This document shows positions 9,867-21,200 of a DNA stretch of 64,000 nt, one piece after another. The notes under the pieces are model-generated. The model saw nothing but the letters and a program-made list of their open reading frames with translations. It was not told the DNA's origin and did not search any database. Made by a program: the position numbers and the translations under genes. Every line of letters begins with the position of its first letter. Position 1 is the first letter of the stretch. Origin of the DNA: Ctena decussata (lineage: Eukaryota > Mollusca > Bivalvia > Lucinida > Lucinidae); contig OZ022501.1 in NCBI GenBank assembly GCA_963989385.1, positions 25,614,602 through 25,678,601 of the forward strand, written 5' to 3'.

Positions 9867-10950
9867 AACTAGAAAATTGTGTCTGTAAGACACTAATGAT
9901 GCCCCAATGCAGCACCTGTCACATGACGTGTTTATCCATAAAGCACCTACAGAGAATCCATTGAAAACATACTCTACCATGTAAAATATTGCCCAAAATG
10001 ACTAAGTTAAAAAGGCTGTGATTCTGTCAAAATGAAGTCTAGATCTATCAAAATGCCTCATGCATATCTTCAAATATGTCCACAATATGTAGACAAGGTT
10101 TGAAAAAGATTCATTGAAAACTGTGGAGCAAGTTGATAACACAAACTCCATACTCTACAATCCAAAAAATTCCCTAGAATGACTAAGTTCAAAAGGCTGT
10201 AATTCTATCAAAATTAATTCTAGGTCCAACAAAAACCCACATGCACATTTACAATACATCTACAGCATGTATGCAAGGTTTGAAAAAGATCCATTGAAAA
10301 CTGTGAGAGGAGTTGATTACACAAACTCTATACCCTACAATGCAAAAATTTGCCTAAAATGACTAAGTTCGAAAGGCTGTAATTCTGTCAAAATTAATTC
10401 TACGTCCAACAAAAACCCACATGCACATCTTCAATACATTCACAGCATGTATGCAAGGTTTGAAAAAGATCCATTGAAAACTGTGAGAGGAGTTGATTAC
10501 ACAAACTCTATACCCTACAATGCAAAAATTTGCCTAAAATGACTAAGTTCAAAAGGCCGTAATTCTGTCAAAATTAATTCTAGGTCCAACAAAAACCCAC
10601 ATGCACATCTTTAATACGTCTCAAACATGTACACAAAGTTTGAAAAAGATCCATTGAAAACTGTGGGAGATGTTGATTACACAAACTCTATACCCTACAA
10701 TACAAAAATTTGATGACTAAGTTCAAAAGGCTGGTATTCTGTCAAAGTTAATTTGAGCTCCATCATAAATCCACATGCACATCTTTAATATGTCCGCAAT
10801 ATGCATGAAAAGTTTGAAAAAGATCCATTGAAAACTGTGGGAGTTGTTGATTACACAAACTCTATACTGTAAAGCGTGACGAACCGACAGACAGGCAGAC
10901 AGGGGCAAATCTTAATGCCCCCTGACTTTTGTCACGGGGGCATAAAAACA
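9867..10950 (+). mobile_element. Tandem-core element, five 180-bp units, GCCCCC hairpin end
   Basis: The 5' end, AACTAGAAAATTGTGTCTGT, carries a small hairpin GTGTCT-gta-AGACAC. Five units of 180 bp follow (AAATGACTAAGTT at about 9996, 10178, 10358, 10538 and 10713). Then come GACAGACAGGCAGACAGG, the hairpin GCCCCCTGAC-tttt-GTCAcGGGGGC (about 10917-10941) and ATAAAAAC. Copy 2 is at 43750-44839. Architecture resembles non-autonomous Helentron-type elements with minisatellite cores; that class is an inference. The open frames inside are not genes. Confidence 0.75.
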
Positions 10951-11370
10951 AATCTACTGTTATAACAGTTTTGTCATCCAGATACTGTGCAAGTTTGACT
11001 AAGGCTGCTAAAAACTGTAGCTTCTAATGAGTTCAAAAGATGTGGTACAGCATCTTTCACTAGACAAGGGACAACAACTCTGGTGTTAACAGTCAGACTA
11101 GGCACATTTCTGAAATAAGTATTTTGTTGCCTAAAACATACTATGCAAGTTTGGATATGATTGCTTTATAAATCTAGCTTTTATTGTGTTCACAGTATGA
11201 TATACAGCATTTTTGCTACTAAGGGGCAATAACTCTGGTGTTAACTAGCTGCTTTGGGCATAATTTCCATCTTGTGGATTTCCCATTTTCATATTTAAGG
11301 GTACTTTTCAATGGTCAATTTCAATTTTTCTATGTGTTAGAAATTCCAATATTTCATATTTAAAGGTACT
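10951..11370. other. No clear feature; weakly repetitive
   Basis: Two loosely similar blocks (about 10963-11120 and 11125-11260, both with ACAACTCTGGTGTTAAC or AATAACTCTGGTGTTAACT) suggest an old tandem duplication of about 140 bp. No coding evidence. Confidence 0.4.
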
Positions 11371-11446
11371 TTCTAACATACCTATGTCTTAGTAATTTCT
11401 ACATTTCATATACTATATGAAATATAGGAATTACTAAGACATACTT
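11371..11446. repeat. Palindrome around TTTCATATACTATATGAAA
   Basis: TATGTCTTAGTAATTTCTAC pairs with AATTACTAAGACATA across a centre at about 11411. It is an AT-rich hairpin with no family partner in the window. Confidence 0.6.
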
Positions 11447-11683
11447 ACGGTATAATATCTAAGAAAAGCCTTGCATTTTTATAAAGGGAAACAACTTTTG
11501 TGACTTGCTGTTTGCTAAGAAATTCAAGATTCAAATAAGTCGTATGACTTTCTTCTGAATTCTATTTGTACTGATTTCATTTACATGTACGTGTATCTGT
11601 ATTTACTTCATGTATGTTTCAGTTTCAAATAAAATATTGTTTAAACCAAGAAATTCCTCGATGACATAACCTTCCAAACAGAG

Positions 11684-11745
11684 GTCTACTCTTAAAGGAA
11701 AGAATTTGCTCCTTATGGAGCAAATTCTTTCCTATAAGTGTAGAC
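11684..11745. repeat. Hairpin, GAATTTGCTCC family
   Basis: Arms GGAAAGAATTTGCTCC and GGAGCAAATTCTTTCC are perfect. They are flanked by GTCTACTCTTAAA and its imperfect complement ending GTAGAC. A second copy is at 51664-51729, with a diverged half near 54663-54710. Confidence 0.65.
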
Positions 11746-12319
11746 ACCCCACTGGAGATGGAGTAAAAAATTTAAATGGCTGAGTAATTTCCCCCAAAAT
11801 GTTCCCATTTACCTTAAGGTTGTTATAATTGTAGTTGATCCTTAAATATTCAGAGTCTGTCAGATCAGTATAGACCCACAACACAGTCTGATCAGGGTCT
11901 GCATCATTTGCACGATACAACATGAAGTATTGCCCAGTAGGATAAAAAGTAAGCATAATGGAGTTCATGACAAAGATGGTTGTGGCGTGTGAATTCTAAT
12001 GTAAATATAGAAAGATAAAATATAAAACAACATCTGAAAGTCAAAGAGAAAGTTAAGTTACCTCACAAGCATCATAATCCAAGGCGTACTGTTAATGTCA
12101 GCGTAAGACGAGATGTTCTGTGATTAAATTACTCTGCTACGAGCTTAGAATCAATATCCCAGCCAGCTATACTATGTATTGCTTCGTTCTCACAGTTAAA
12201 GGAAAAGTGGGGCCTTTGACAAAAATGAAACAATTGCTATTCATTCTTTATAACAATGTACATAAGTATGTTGTGGCCCCTCAGCAGTATAACATAAAAT
12301 ATTCCCGTCTTCACACATG

Positions 12320-12559
12320 TGAGCCATGACACAAAAAAAACCCAACAAAGTGGGCGTTCACCCAGCGCAGCCTCAGATCAGCCTGGGCATCTGCGAAGTA
12401 TGATCAGACTCTTCGCTAAGCCCTTCAAGGGTACCTAAGGGTCTTAGCTACCTCCATGCGGACAGCGAAGACTCTGATCAGACTGGGCGTATACCCAGGC
12501 TGATCTGAGTCTGCGCTGGGCGCACAAACACTTTGTTGGTTTTCTCGTGTCGCGGCTCA
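12320..12559. mobile_element. Hairpin TIR element, TGAGCC...GGCTCA family, copy 1
   Basis: The ends TGAGCCATGACAC and GTGTCGCGGCTCA are inverted repeats. Inside, ACAAAGTGGGCG..., CAGCGCAGCCTCAGATCAGC and their complements make nearly the whole element fold on itself. Other copies: 14766-15003, 42541-42652 (shorter) and 56525-56713. No coding capacity; a MITE-like element. It abuts the start of the minisatellite at 12560. Confidence 0.75.
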
Positions 12560-15500
12560 ATTGAGTATATTGTTGATATAAAAACTGTTGTTGATCAATT
12601 TATCTTTATTGTTGATATAAATTTCCATATCAGGATACTTTCACCATATCTTTTTTCAGGCAGTAGGGTATTGTTGATGTACTTAAAAATATTACAGTCT
12701 ATATACATGCATATATCTACATTTAGGCTGGAATGCAGTTTTGATATATTATCATTGTTACATGTATTTCTGTTTCAGGTTGTAGTATACTATTCAGGCT
12801 GGAATACTGAAAGTTGATACATCAGTTCTAAAGTATCACTCTCTATTTTCAGGCATGAGTGTATTGTTAATAAAATATTGTTCATAAAAGGCAGAATTGT
12901 TTTCGGTATAACACTGATAATATTTCACCCATGAGTATACTGTTGATATAAATAAAACAAACATATATTTCATTTTTCTTCAGGCAGGAGTATAGTGTTG
13001 ATATACATCTTGACATTTATATTATATATTTCTTTTTTCGGGCAGGAGTTAATAATATAGTGTTGATATATATGTTGTTATAAGTACATTTCTATTTTAA
13101 GGCAGGACTATAGTGGTGCTATAAATATTGTTGTAAGTAAATGTACATTTGTAGTTTCAGGCAGGCCTATGGTCTTGGTAATAAAATACTGCTTTTAATA
13201 CATTGTATTTTCAGGCAAAAGTATAATGTTGATATAAATTTTGTTGCAAGTACATTTCCATTCTGAAAGCAGGAGTAAAGTGTTGACATAAATATTGTTG
13301 TAAGTACATTTCTACTTTCAGCCAGGAGTACAGTGTTGATATAAATATTGATGCAAGAACATTTCTATTTTTCAGGTCGCACTATCATCCTGATAATACA
13401 AATACTGTTGTAAGCAAATTTCTGTCTTCAGACAGGACTATAGTGTTGATATAAATATTGTTGTACGTTCATTTCTATAATCAGGCAGGTGTATAGTGTT
13501 GATATGAATATTGATATAAAAATTGTTGTAAGTACATTTCTATTTTCAGGCAGGAGTATGGTACTGATAATATAAATACTGCTTTAAAAACATCTTTATT
13601 TTCAGGCAGATGTTGATATATTGTTGAAAGCACATTTCTATTCTAAAGCAGCAGAAGAGCGTGTTGATTTAGATATTTTTGTAAGTACATGTCTATTTTC
13701 AGATCCTAGTATTGGTTTCTGCAAATACTGTTGTCAGCAAATTTTTCTACTTTAAAGCAGCAGAAGTGTGTGTTGATTTAGATATTTTTGTAAGTACATT
13801 TCTATTTTCAGATCCTAGTATTGATTATACAAACACTGTTGCTGTTTGCAAATTTTTATTTTCTGACAGAACTGCAGTGTTGATATAAATATAGTTGTTA
13901 GTTCTTTTCTATTTCCATCAGGACAATCAGAACCAGAATTGTTAACTGGTGATACATCCACAGACAATCATTTACCAGGAAGGAGTAAAATGCCGATAAT
14001 ACAAATATTGTTTCTACTTCCAAGCAGGGGTATAGTGTACATATAAGTATTGTTTTAAGGGGTATAGTGTACATATAAGTATTGTCTTAAGTACTTTCTA
14101 TTTTCAGTCAGGAGTAAAGTGTTGATATAAATAATGTTGTAAGTACATTTCTAATTTCAGGCAGGTGTATAATGTTGATTTACATACCGACATTAATGAA
14201 TTCCTATTTCATAAATATTGTTGTTAAGTACATTTCTATTTACAGGCAGGAGCATAGTGTTGATGTTAATATTGTGGCAAGTACATTTCTATTTTCAGGT
14301 AGTTGTATAGTGTTGATATAAATATTGTTGCAAGTACATTTCTATTTTCAGGCAGGAGTTTAGTGTTGATATAAATGTTGTTGTAAGCACATTTCCAGGC
14401 AGGAGTGTAGTGTTGATATAAACATTGTTGCAAGTACATTTCTATTTTCAGGCCATATTAAATATTGCAAGGCAGGAGTATTTTAATAATAATATTTTTA
14501 CTGTTGTAAGCACATTTATATTTTTAGACAGGAGTATCATATTGATAATGTTTTTATTGTTGTAAGCACAATTCTATTTTCAGGCAGGAGTATTGTGTTG
14601 ATATAAATTTTGTTGTAAGAACATTTCTGTTTTCAGACAGGAGTATTGTGTTGATGTAAATACTGTTGTTCCTACATTTCTATTTTCAGACAGAAGTATA
14701 GTGTTGATTATACAAATATTGTTGTAAGCACATTTTCATTTTCAGGCAGGGGTATAGTGTTGATATGAGCCACGATGTGTGAAAACCAACAATGTGGTTG
14801 TGCGCCCAGCGCAGACTCAGATCAGCCTGGGCATCCGCCCAGTCTGATCAGAGTCTTTGCTGTCCGCATGAAGGTAGCTTAGACCCTTTGCTACCATTTG
14901 AGTACCTAACAAAGAGTCTGATCAAACTTGGCGGATGAACAGGCTGATCTGAGTCTGAACTGGACGCAGAACCACATTGTTGGTTTTGTCGCGTCACGGC
15001 TCATATAAATATTGTCGTAAGTACATTTCTATTTTCAGGCAGGAGTATAGTTAGGTTAATGTAAATATTGACCTAAACGTATTTTGTTGCAGCAAGAGTT
15101 ATAAATGTACTTTTAATTGTAGGCAGGAGAACAGTGTTTAAAATGAAAATAAATTGATGTAAATAGTATTGGAAATATAGTTCTGTTGTTTTTATTTTTT
15201 TTTGTGTGGGGGGGGGGGGGCATGAGTAAAGGAGTAAAGTGGTATAAATATAACTGTTAACATATTCTGGTTTCTATACAGGAGTATTTTGTTGAAAATG
15301 TCACTGTCCATCCCTAATTATGTTGTTGGTACAAATATAAATAACAATATATTAATTTTTAGGATGGAGTACAGTCATGATATAAATATTATTGTTAATA
15401 TGTTTCTATTTTCAGACAGAAGTTTAATGCTTATATATTCTTTTTAAAACATGTCTATCTCTAAGCAATAATATTGTACAGATACAAATATTATTGTAAT

Positions 15501-15690
15501 GTCTTTCTTTTTTCAGGCAGATGATAGTGTTGATATATTCTTATTTATACATTTATATTTCCAGGCGGTTGTACAGTGTTTATATAAATGTTATTGTTAA
15601 TATTTTCTGTTTTCAGGCTGTGGTTAAGAGTTAAAATATTTTTGTTAATGCATTTAATAATATATTTCTAGGCAGTGGTATATAAAATAT
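12560..15690 (+). repeat. Degenerate 53-bp minisatellite array, about 3.1 kb
   Basis: The unit runs GTATAGTGTTGATATAAATA, TTGTTGTAAGTACATTTCTA, TTTTCAGGCAGGA. Units are clearest at about 14220-14760 with a period near 53 bp and blur toward both ends, so some 50-55 units are implied. Each good unit contains GTAAGTA and TTTCTATTTTCAG, which look like a splice donor and acceptor. The array is interrupted by the TGAGCC element at 14766-15003. A G run lies at 15208-15220. No open reading frame crosses the array. Confidence 0.8.
14766..15003. mobile_element. Hairpin TIR element, TGAGCC family, copy 2, inside the minisatellite
   Basis: TGAGCCACGATGTGTG at the left and CGCGTCACGGCTCA at the right, flanked by TA on both sides (14764-14765, 15004-15005). 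Removing the element and one TA restores GATATAAAT, the expected unit sequence. This fixes the boundaries and implies a TA target duplication. Confidence 0.8.
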
Positions 15691-16162
15691 CTACAATTAA
15701 ATCTAGTTTCATGTCAGATTCATGCTGTTTATATATTACTAATCAGTATGATATACTATATATATATATATATATTATAACAATTATGTTTACATCAACA
15801 CAGTGCCAAAATACGTCAACAGAGCTAAAAGGCAGTTGACTGATATGGATCTGGGAGAGCAATTTCCAAAAGGTGCTGAACAATTTCTCCAGCTTAACTT
15901 TCCATTTACTTTACATGAAATATGGCTCTCACAGGTCATCTTGCATGCTTTATGCTGGAATGGAATTGTTTTTCCAATATCAATAAGTTAGTTTTATGAG
16001 TGTCTAATGGCTTTAAAACATTTCTGCTAGATTTATTGCTGTCTGCAGGCATTTATTTCATGGATATTCTAAAAGGGAAATTAATTTGCCACATTGTTAT
16101 GAACGATCATATTTCTCATATTGATCTATTGTTGTTTATTACGGTCCGTCCATCTTTACTTT
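15691..16162. other. No recognisable feature; (TA)n near 15758
   Basis: Contains a short TA microsatellite at about 15756-15775. The 62-codon open frame from 15803 (MPKYVNRAKRQLTDM...) has no family I recognise. Its start follows TTTACATCAACACAG, an acceptor-like AG, but there is no good support for an exon. Confidence 0.4.
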
Positions 16163-16198
16163 TAGTGGAGCAAACTTGATGGCCTATCTTTCAAGGGG

Positions 16199-18264
16199 CC
16201 CTTGCGAAAATTAAACGCAGCTCTGTATAAAAGCTGCGCAAAAGCCGGCTTTTCTGCAGCTTTTCTGCGTATTTTTTAAAAAACTGTATAAAAGCTGCGT
16301 TTCTTTTCAGACCTGCGGAAAAGCTGTACTTTTTTTCAAATAGCTGTGCAAAAGCTGTACTTTTTTGTGTGAGCTGCGCAGAAGCTGGATATTTAATTTG
16401 GTTAATTTCAGAAAGCTGCGTCTTTAAGTCTAAAAGCTGTAGAAAAGCTGAATATTCTTTTTTATTCAACAAATAAATCATAAAGATAAAATCTGCAGCT
16501 CCTGAGAGCTGTAGAAAAGCTGCGTATTACTGAAATTTAAGTCCAGACCAGCTTAAACATAAAGACGCAGCTATTCTACAGCTTTTAAAAGCTGCGTATT
16601 TAAATTTTCAACAATTGCCTCACCTAAAACTGAGATTTTGGTTGGTTGATTTGATGCTTAACGTCCACGGTAAACAACTAAGGTCATGTCGGGACAGTAA
16701 CTGAGATTTTGTTTTGCCATCTTGGACTATATACAATATCTAGGGTTGTGGCATGTCGGTTGGGTACCGTATATTTTTGTTAATTTTCTATCTTTTGTTT
16801 CTAATGATTTTGAGCACAAAAAGAAAATTTGTTCTAAAAAATTGGAATTGCATGAAGATCAACATGTTTGGTATAAATTACCAAAAAATGAATATCTGAA
16901 CATTAGCGTCACACATGGACACACGGGCCTAGCTACATTTGTTTGCTTAATAATTTGAATTGATTGGGTGCATATTTTATAAAGAAAATAAAGAAACGCA
17001 GCTTTTGCGCAGCTCTGAAGAGCTGCGTAAATTCATCAACATTAATCTGGTATTATGTAATATTAAGCAATATTACCTTGTTGCTATGGCAATTTTCCCT
17101 GAGGGGGCCATGTGGCATAAAAATCTTTCCAAAAAACTTTTTAAGTCATCATTTATAAAGAGTCAAGTAAAAAGAAAACAGCGACTTTAAGGCTAAACAT
17201 GTGGAGATAATGTTTGTAACTTTGTTCATTTTCACTGGATTTGGATTCTGGTAAGATTTAATTTTTCTAAAATTTCATTTTGTTCTTAATCTTATAAATT
17301 TTGCATTATTTAAGACCACAGGCAGATAGATAAACTGACATACAAGCAGACAGACAGACAGACAGGCAGGCCTCTCCGTGACCTCCCACACACACACAAA
17401 ATGGGAGAGACTTGAATTTGAATTCCTTTTGATTGTTTTCCCCCTGAATTCATCATTATCTGTGAGGAAAAGTCAAGGGAATGGGATAAGCACTGAAATT
17501 TAATAGTTTTATGCTCAGTTTGTATTTTTGTTACTGCATGATTTCTAGTCAGCTATCTGATAATTTACCATATCACAGTTGGTGCCTTTTAAAGGTGTTT
17601 GTATAGCACTGTTTTATTATATTAAATTCTATTTGTTTTTATTTTTGACCTTTCTGTTTTTCTGTCCTCATCCAGAACTTTTAAAGACGCAGGTTTCTGA
17701 CAGATACGCAGCTTTTACGCAGGTTTGCTTTTCAAGCAGTAGAAACGCAGCTTTGACCTAGAGCTGCGTTGAAGCTGCGGAAACGCAGCTTTTACGCGGC
17801 TTTGACCTAAAGCTGCGTTGAAGCTGCGGAAATGCAGCTTTTACGTGGCTATAACGCAGCTTTGTCATAAAGCTGCGTTTTAGCTGCGGAAACGCAGCTT
17901 TAACACAGGTCTGAATCAGAGCTGTAGAAAAGCTGCGCAGAAGCTTCGCAAAAGCCGGCGGTATTGGCACCTGCGGAAAAGCTGCGTTTCTGCAGCTTAA
18001 ACGCAGCTTTTGAGTTTGACTCAGCTTTTATGTGCCTCTGCGTTAAAGCTGCGTTAGAGCTTCGCTAAAGCTGCGTAAAAGCCGGCTTTTCTGCAGGTTT
18101 GTATAAAGCTGCGTTAAAGCCGGCTTTTCTGCAGCTCTGCGGAAAAGCTAGCTTTTCTGCAGCTTAAATACGCAGGTGCCAATACCGCCGGCTTTTGTGA
18201 AGCTTCTGCGCAGCTTTCAAAGCTGCGCTAAAGCTGTAGAAAAGCTGGGTTTTTTTCGCAAGGG
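16199..18264. mobile_element. 2,066-bp foldback element with AGCTGCG subrepeat arms, copy 1
   Basis: Starts CCCTTGCGAAAATTAAACGC and ends TTTTTTTCGCAAGGG. The left arm (about 16199-16610) and right arm (about 17680-18264) consist of dense imperfect repeats of AGCTGCG/CGCAGCT with AAAAGC spacers, so each arm folds locally and with the other. The core is AT-rich with a GACAGACAGACAGGCAGG microsatellite near 17347, and has no recognisable transposase. Copy 2 at 28201-30266 has the same length. The several open frames here recur exactly in copy 2 because the copies are young, not because they are constrained. A GGG duplication may flank this copy (16196-16198, 18265-18267). Confidence 0.85.
16641..16698. 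mobile_element. SINE family A tail fragment with 13-bp target duplication
   Basis: A 58-bp insert containing CTTAACGTCCACGGTAAAC, flanked by AACTGAGATTTTG on both sides (16628-16640, 16699-16711). It is an extremely 5'-truncated SINE insertion inside the foldback. The same insert is at 28643-28700 in copy 2. Confidence 0.8.
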
Positions 18265-21200
18265 GGGTGGTCTACGGAGTGTAACATTTGTTTTTATACA
18301 TCAGAATGTTTGTCTGGGTCTCTAGTTATCAAATTCAGCATTTGCCTCCTTGGCAAACCTTGCATAACTCTGTAGTGGCCAGTTATTTACGTTACCCCTT
18401 TAAATTTTGAATATCAAAACTATTTATTTAAGTCAATTAAAAAAGTGTTTAAACTATATAAATGTATCAAATCTAAATATTTTCTGTAAGAACAGTTAAT
18501 ACGCTATAAATAAGACTGCTCAGAAAACAGTTCAGAGCTTTTGTGTTGTTACTTTCGTTACAATATATCATGTACCCCTTGAAAATTTAAAATTGGAACT
18601 TAAGTTGTTGCAATTTACGAAGACTCTCTTACAAAAAGGCCCAAAATGATCATTTTTACTTACTATATAATTGGCCCCTTTCAGTGCTTTTCTGGCAAAA
18701 CAAATATGAGACCTCTAGCTTTAATACTTTGTCAACCACGTCCTGTTGAACAGTTACACTTATTCCCTGTTTTTGGCTGAAAAGTCATTTTTCGTATAAT
18801 TGTTCGTACAAAAAAATGGCTAATAACCAATTTAAACTTTACAAATTGGGGCCTTTTGCAAAAAGATCATGTTAACCATGATAAAACACAATAGCTTAAA
18901 AATTACTTTTGACCTTACAACACATTTTAGCCAGAGTAACGTACTTAACAGACAAAAATGTTTGCGTAAAGCGTCTGTCATTCACATCAGGGAAACACTC
19001 TTTTCAAATTCTGACTTTGAAACAATGCAGTTGTGATAAACATGTTTATTGTTTATAGTAAAATGAAATTTTTGCATAGTAGTCGCCTACATAGACGGAA
19101 AACAGTGTTATTTACATGACATGCAATGCTCAGATTGCACCGATGTTCAAATGAAGCCTTCATGAGTTAATCGGTACATGAATTTTTTTTCATTAATATC
19201 CAAATAACTTTAAAAGTTTAAATAAAACCACAAAATATCAAATAACTTGTAATAACGTACAGTTTTGTATTCAGAAAGTTAACGTTTGTAACATTTGAAA
19301 AAAAAACTCCCCGAGATTAAATATTGCTACTGCCAAATATGCGTAAGCTTTATTATTTTGAGTAATAAACATTTTTAGAACAGCCGGTTTAAATCATTTC
19401 ATGTAACTCATTATTGACAGCCCCAAGGTGGAGCATCAGTTCTGGTGTATCTATGTCATCATATGTGGTGTCCACTTATCTGTCGTCTGTGAAAACTCGA
19501 TTTGTTTCATTTGTATATTTGCCATCATTCTGGTGTATAACTGGCATATATGGAAAAAGAAAGAAATTTTGTATGCCTAATTTTGTTTGATTAAGGCTCG
19601 CTTTGTACCCATGAACTTGTAAGGGGCTGCATTTTTATCTGGCTAGCTGCTAGTATCGTCTTACTACTTGTCTTATATCTTTATGCAGCTATATCCAGTT
19701 TGGTATCATGGTAGGGTTGTTGCGCAGATAACATTAATTCCTGCTCATTGCCCCTTTACTCTAATTTACCTTTTCTATAAAAACAATGTATAAACCCAAA
19801 GTTGCCTTGTAGCATATATTTTCACCAAAGTAACGTATATAACAGGTTAAAAAGTATGTGTATTTTTTTCCTACTGCAGCTTCAGTAAAGTACCATTGGG
19901 CTACTGAGGAAAGCTTCCTCGTACTTCATCATATTGAAAATTATGTTTAGAATCATCTGGGCTCAATTTGAGTCAGTTAAGCTAAAGCTGGTGCTAGGGA
20001 CACCTTATTGCATTATATCAAACAGGAAATATCATTAAAAATCATAAATCTAATCTGACAAATAGTTTTTATTTGAATGTTGTATACGTTACCTTTTTAA
20101 ATACCAAACCAAGAAGTCAAAGGAAGTAAATTATCATTGACTCAATTAAAAAGGCATTTTGATAATTATCTTAAAGTAATAACAATATGCCATTATCATC
20201 TTATCCGTGCCTCTAGGCAATATCATCCGATTTTGAAAGGAATCAGTTAAACTGAGTCTGCTATGTTCTTTCTCGTGTGTGTTCCTCGCTTCAACATGAT
20301 CTTCTGGCAAGTCTTTGCAATAATACTGTATTAATATGAAAGGACACATCTCAGTATTTTACTGCAATTTGTTAGAAAGAAACAATATGTATTTCCGTAG
20401 ATGTTTCCTATTCGCTTCTGAGAAAGCTATAACCTTTCCAAAAATGGTCTGCTCTTAAAGGAACCATTTTGTTTTTACAGCAGCAAATTTTTTTTAAAGT
20501 GCTCCCCATTAAGAAAGGAGGCCAAAGTAAAATTGGCAGAATAACTTATGTGAAATTGTATCCCTTCACCTTAAAATCTAAGACTGATAAAAACTTAATC
20601 AAATTCTGATGGATGAGTCTCTGAAAGCAAGGGATGAATCACAAAAAATAACAGCAACCTCGGTTAAACTAAGGAATGTAATGCTGCGACACTGCCAATG
20701 CCACATAGCACCAGCTATTTCCTTTTTCAAACTGACTCAGAAAGCCCAGATGATTCCAAATGTCCAGAACCTGAAGTACAAGGAAGAATTTCGCCTTAGC
20801 CACATGCCACTTTACATTAGCAGCAGTGGGGTGAAATTACTTTTTCTTTTCAAACTGTTATATTCGTTACTTTGTTTTAAATATATTCTATATGGCCAAA
20901 AGCAATTAAACTATGATTTCATATATTGCGTTTATAGGAAAAGGCCATTACAGGTAAAGAAGTGTAAAAGGGCAATGATCACAAACTGATTCAACTAGTG
21001 CCACAACCCTCCCACAACACCAAACTAAAAATAGTAATATAACGCATACAACAAGTACTCAAACGATACTAGTGGGTAGCAAAATATACGTGCGCCTATT
21101 CCATGCAGATGTCCACAAGTTAGCTTTCACCAAGCATACCCAGGCACACAAAAAGTATATTTTCATCTTCTTTCTTTCTGTTTTACATACATCAGAATGA

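Noticed and set aside
9867..10950. CRISPR-like array of regularly spaced repeats
   Set aside because: Units are 180-bp contiguous tandem copies in a eukaryotic repeat element, with no short repeat/unique spacer pattern and no cas genes.
16191..17970. Six open frames of 60-96 codons repeated in both foldback copies
   Set aside because: Their identity reflects copy age; two are translations of AGCTGCG repeats and the rest show no motif.
20609..20989. 126-codon open frame as a transposase
   Set aside because: It lies in one arm of the giant palindrome, the partner arm is not open in the equivalent frame by inspection, and no domain is recognisable.
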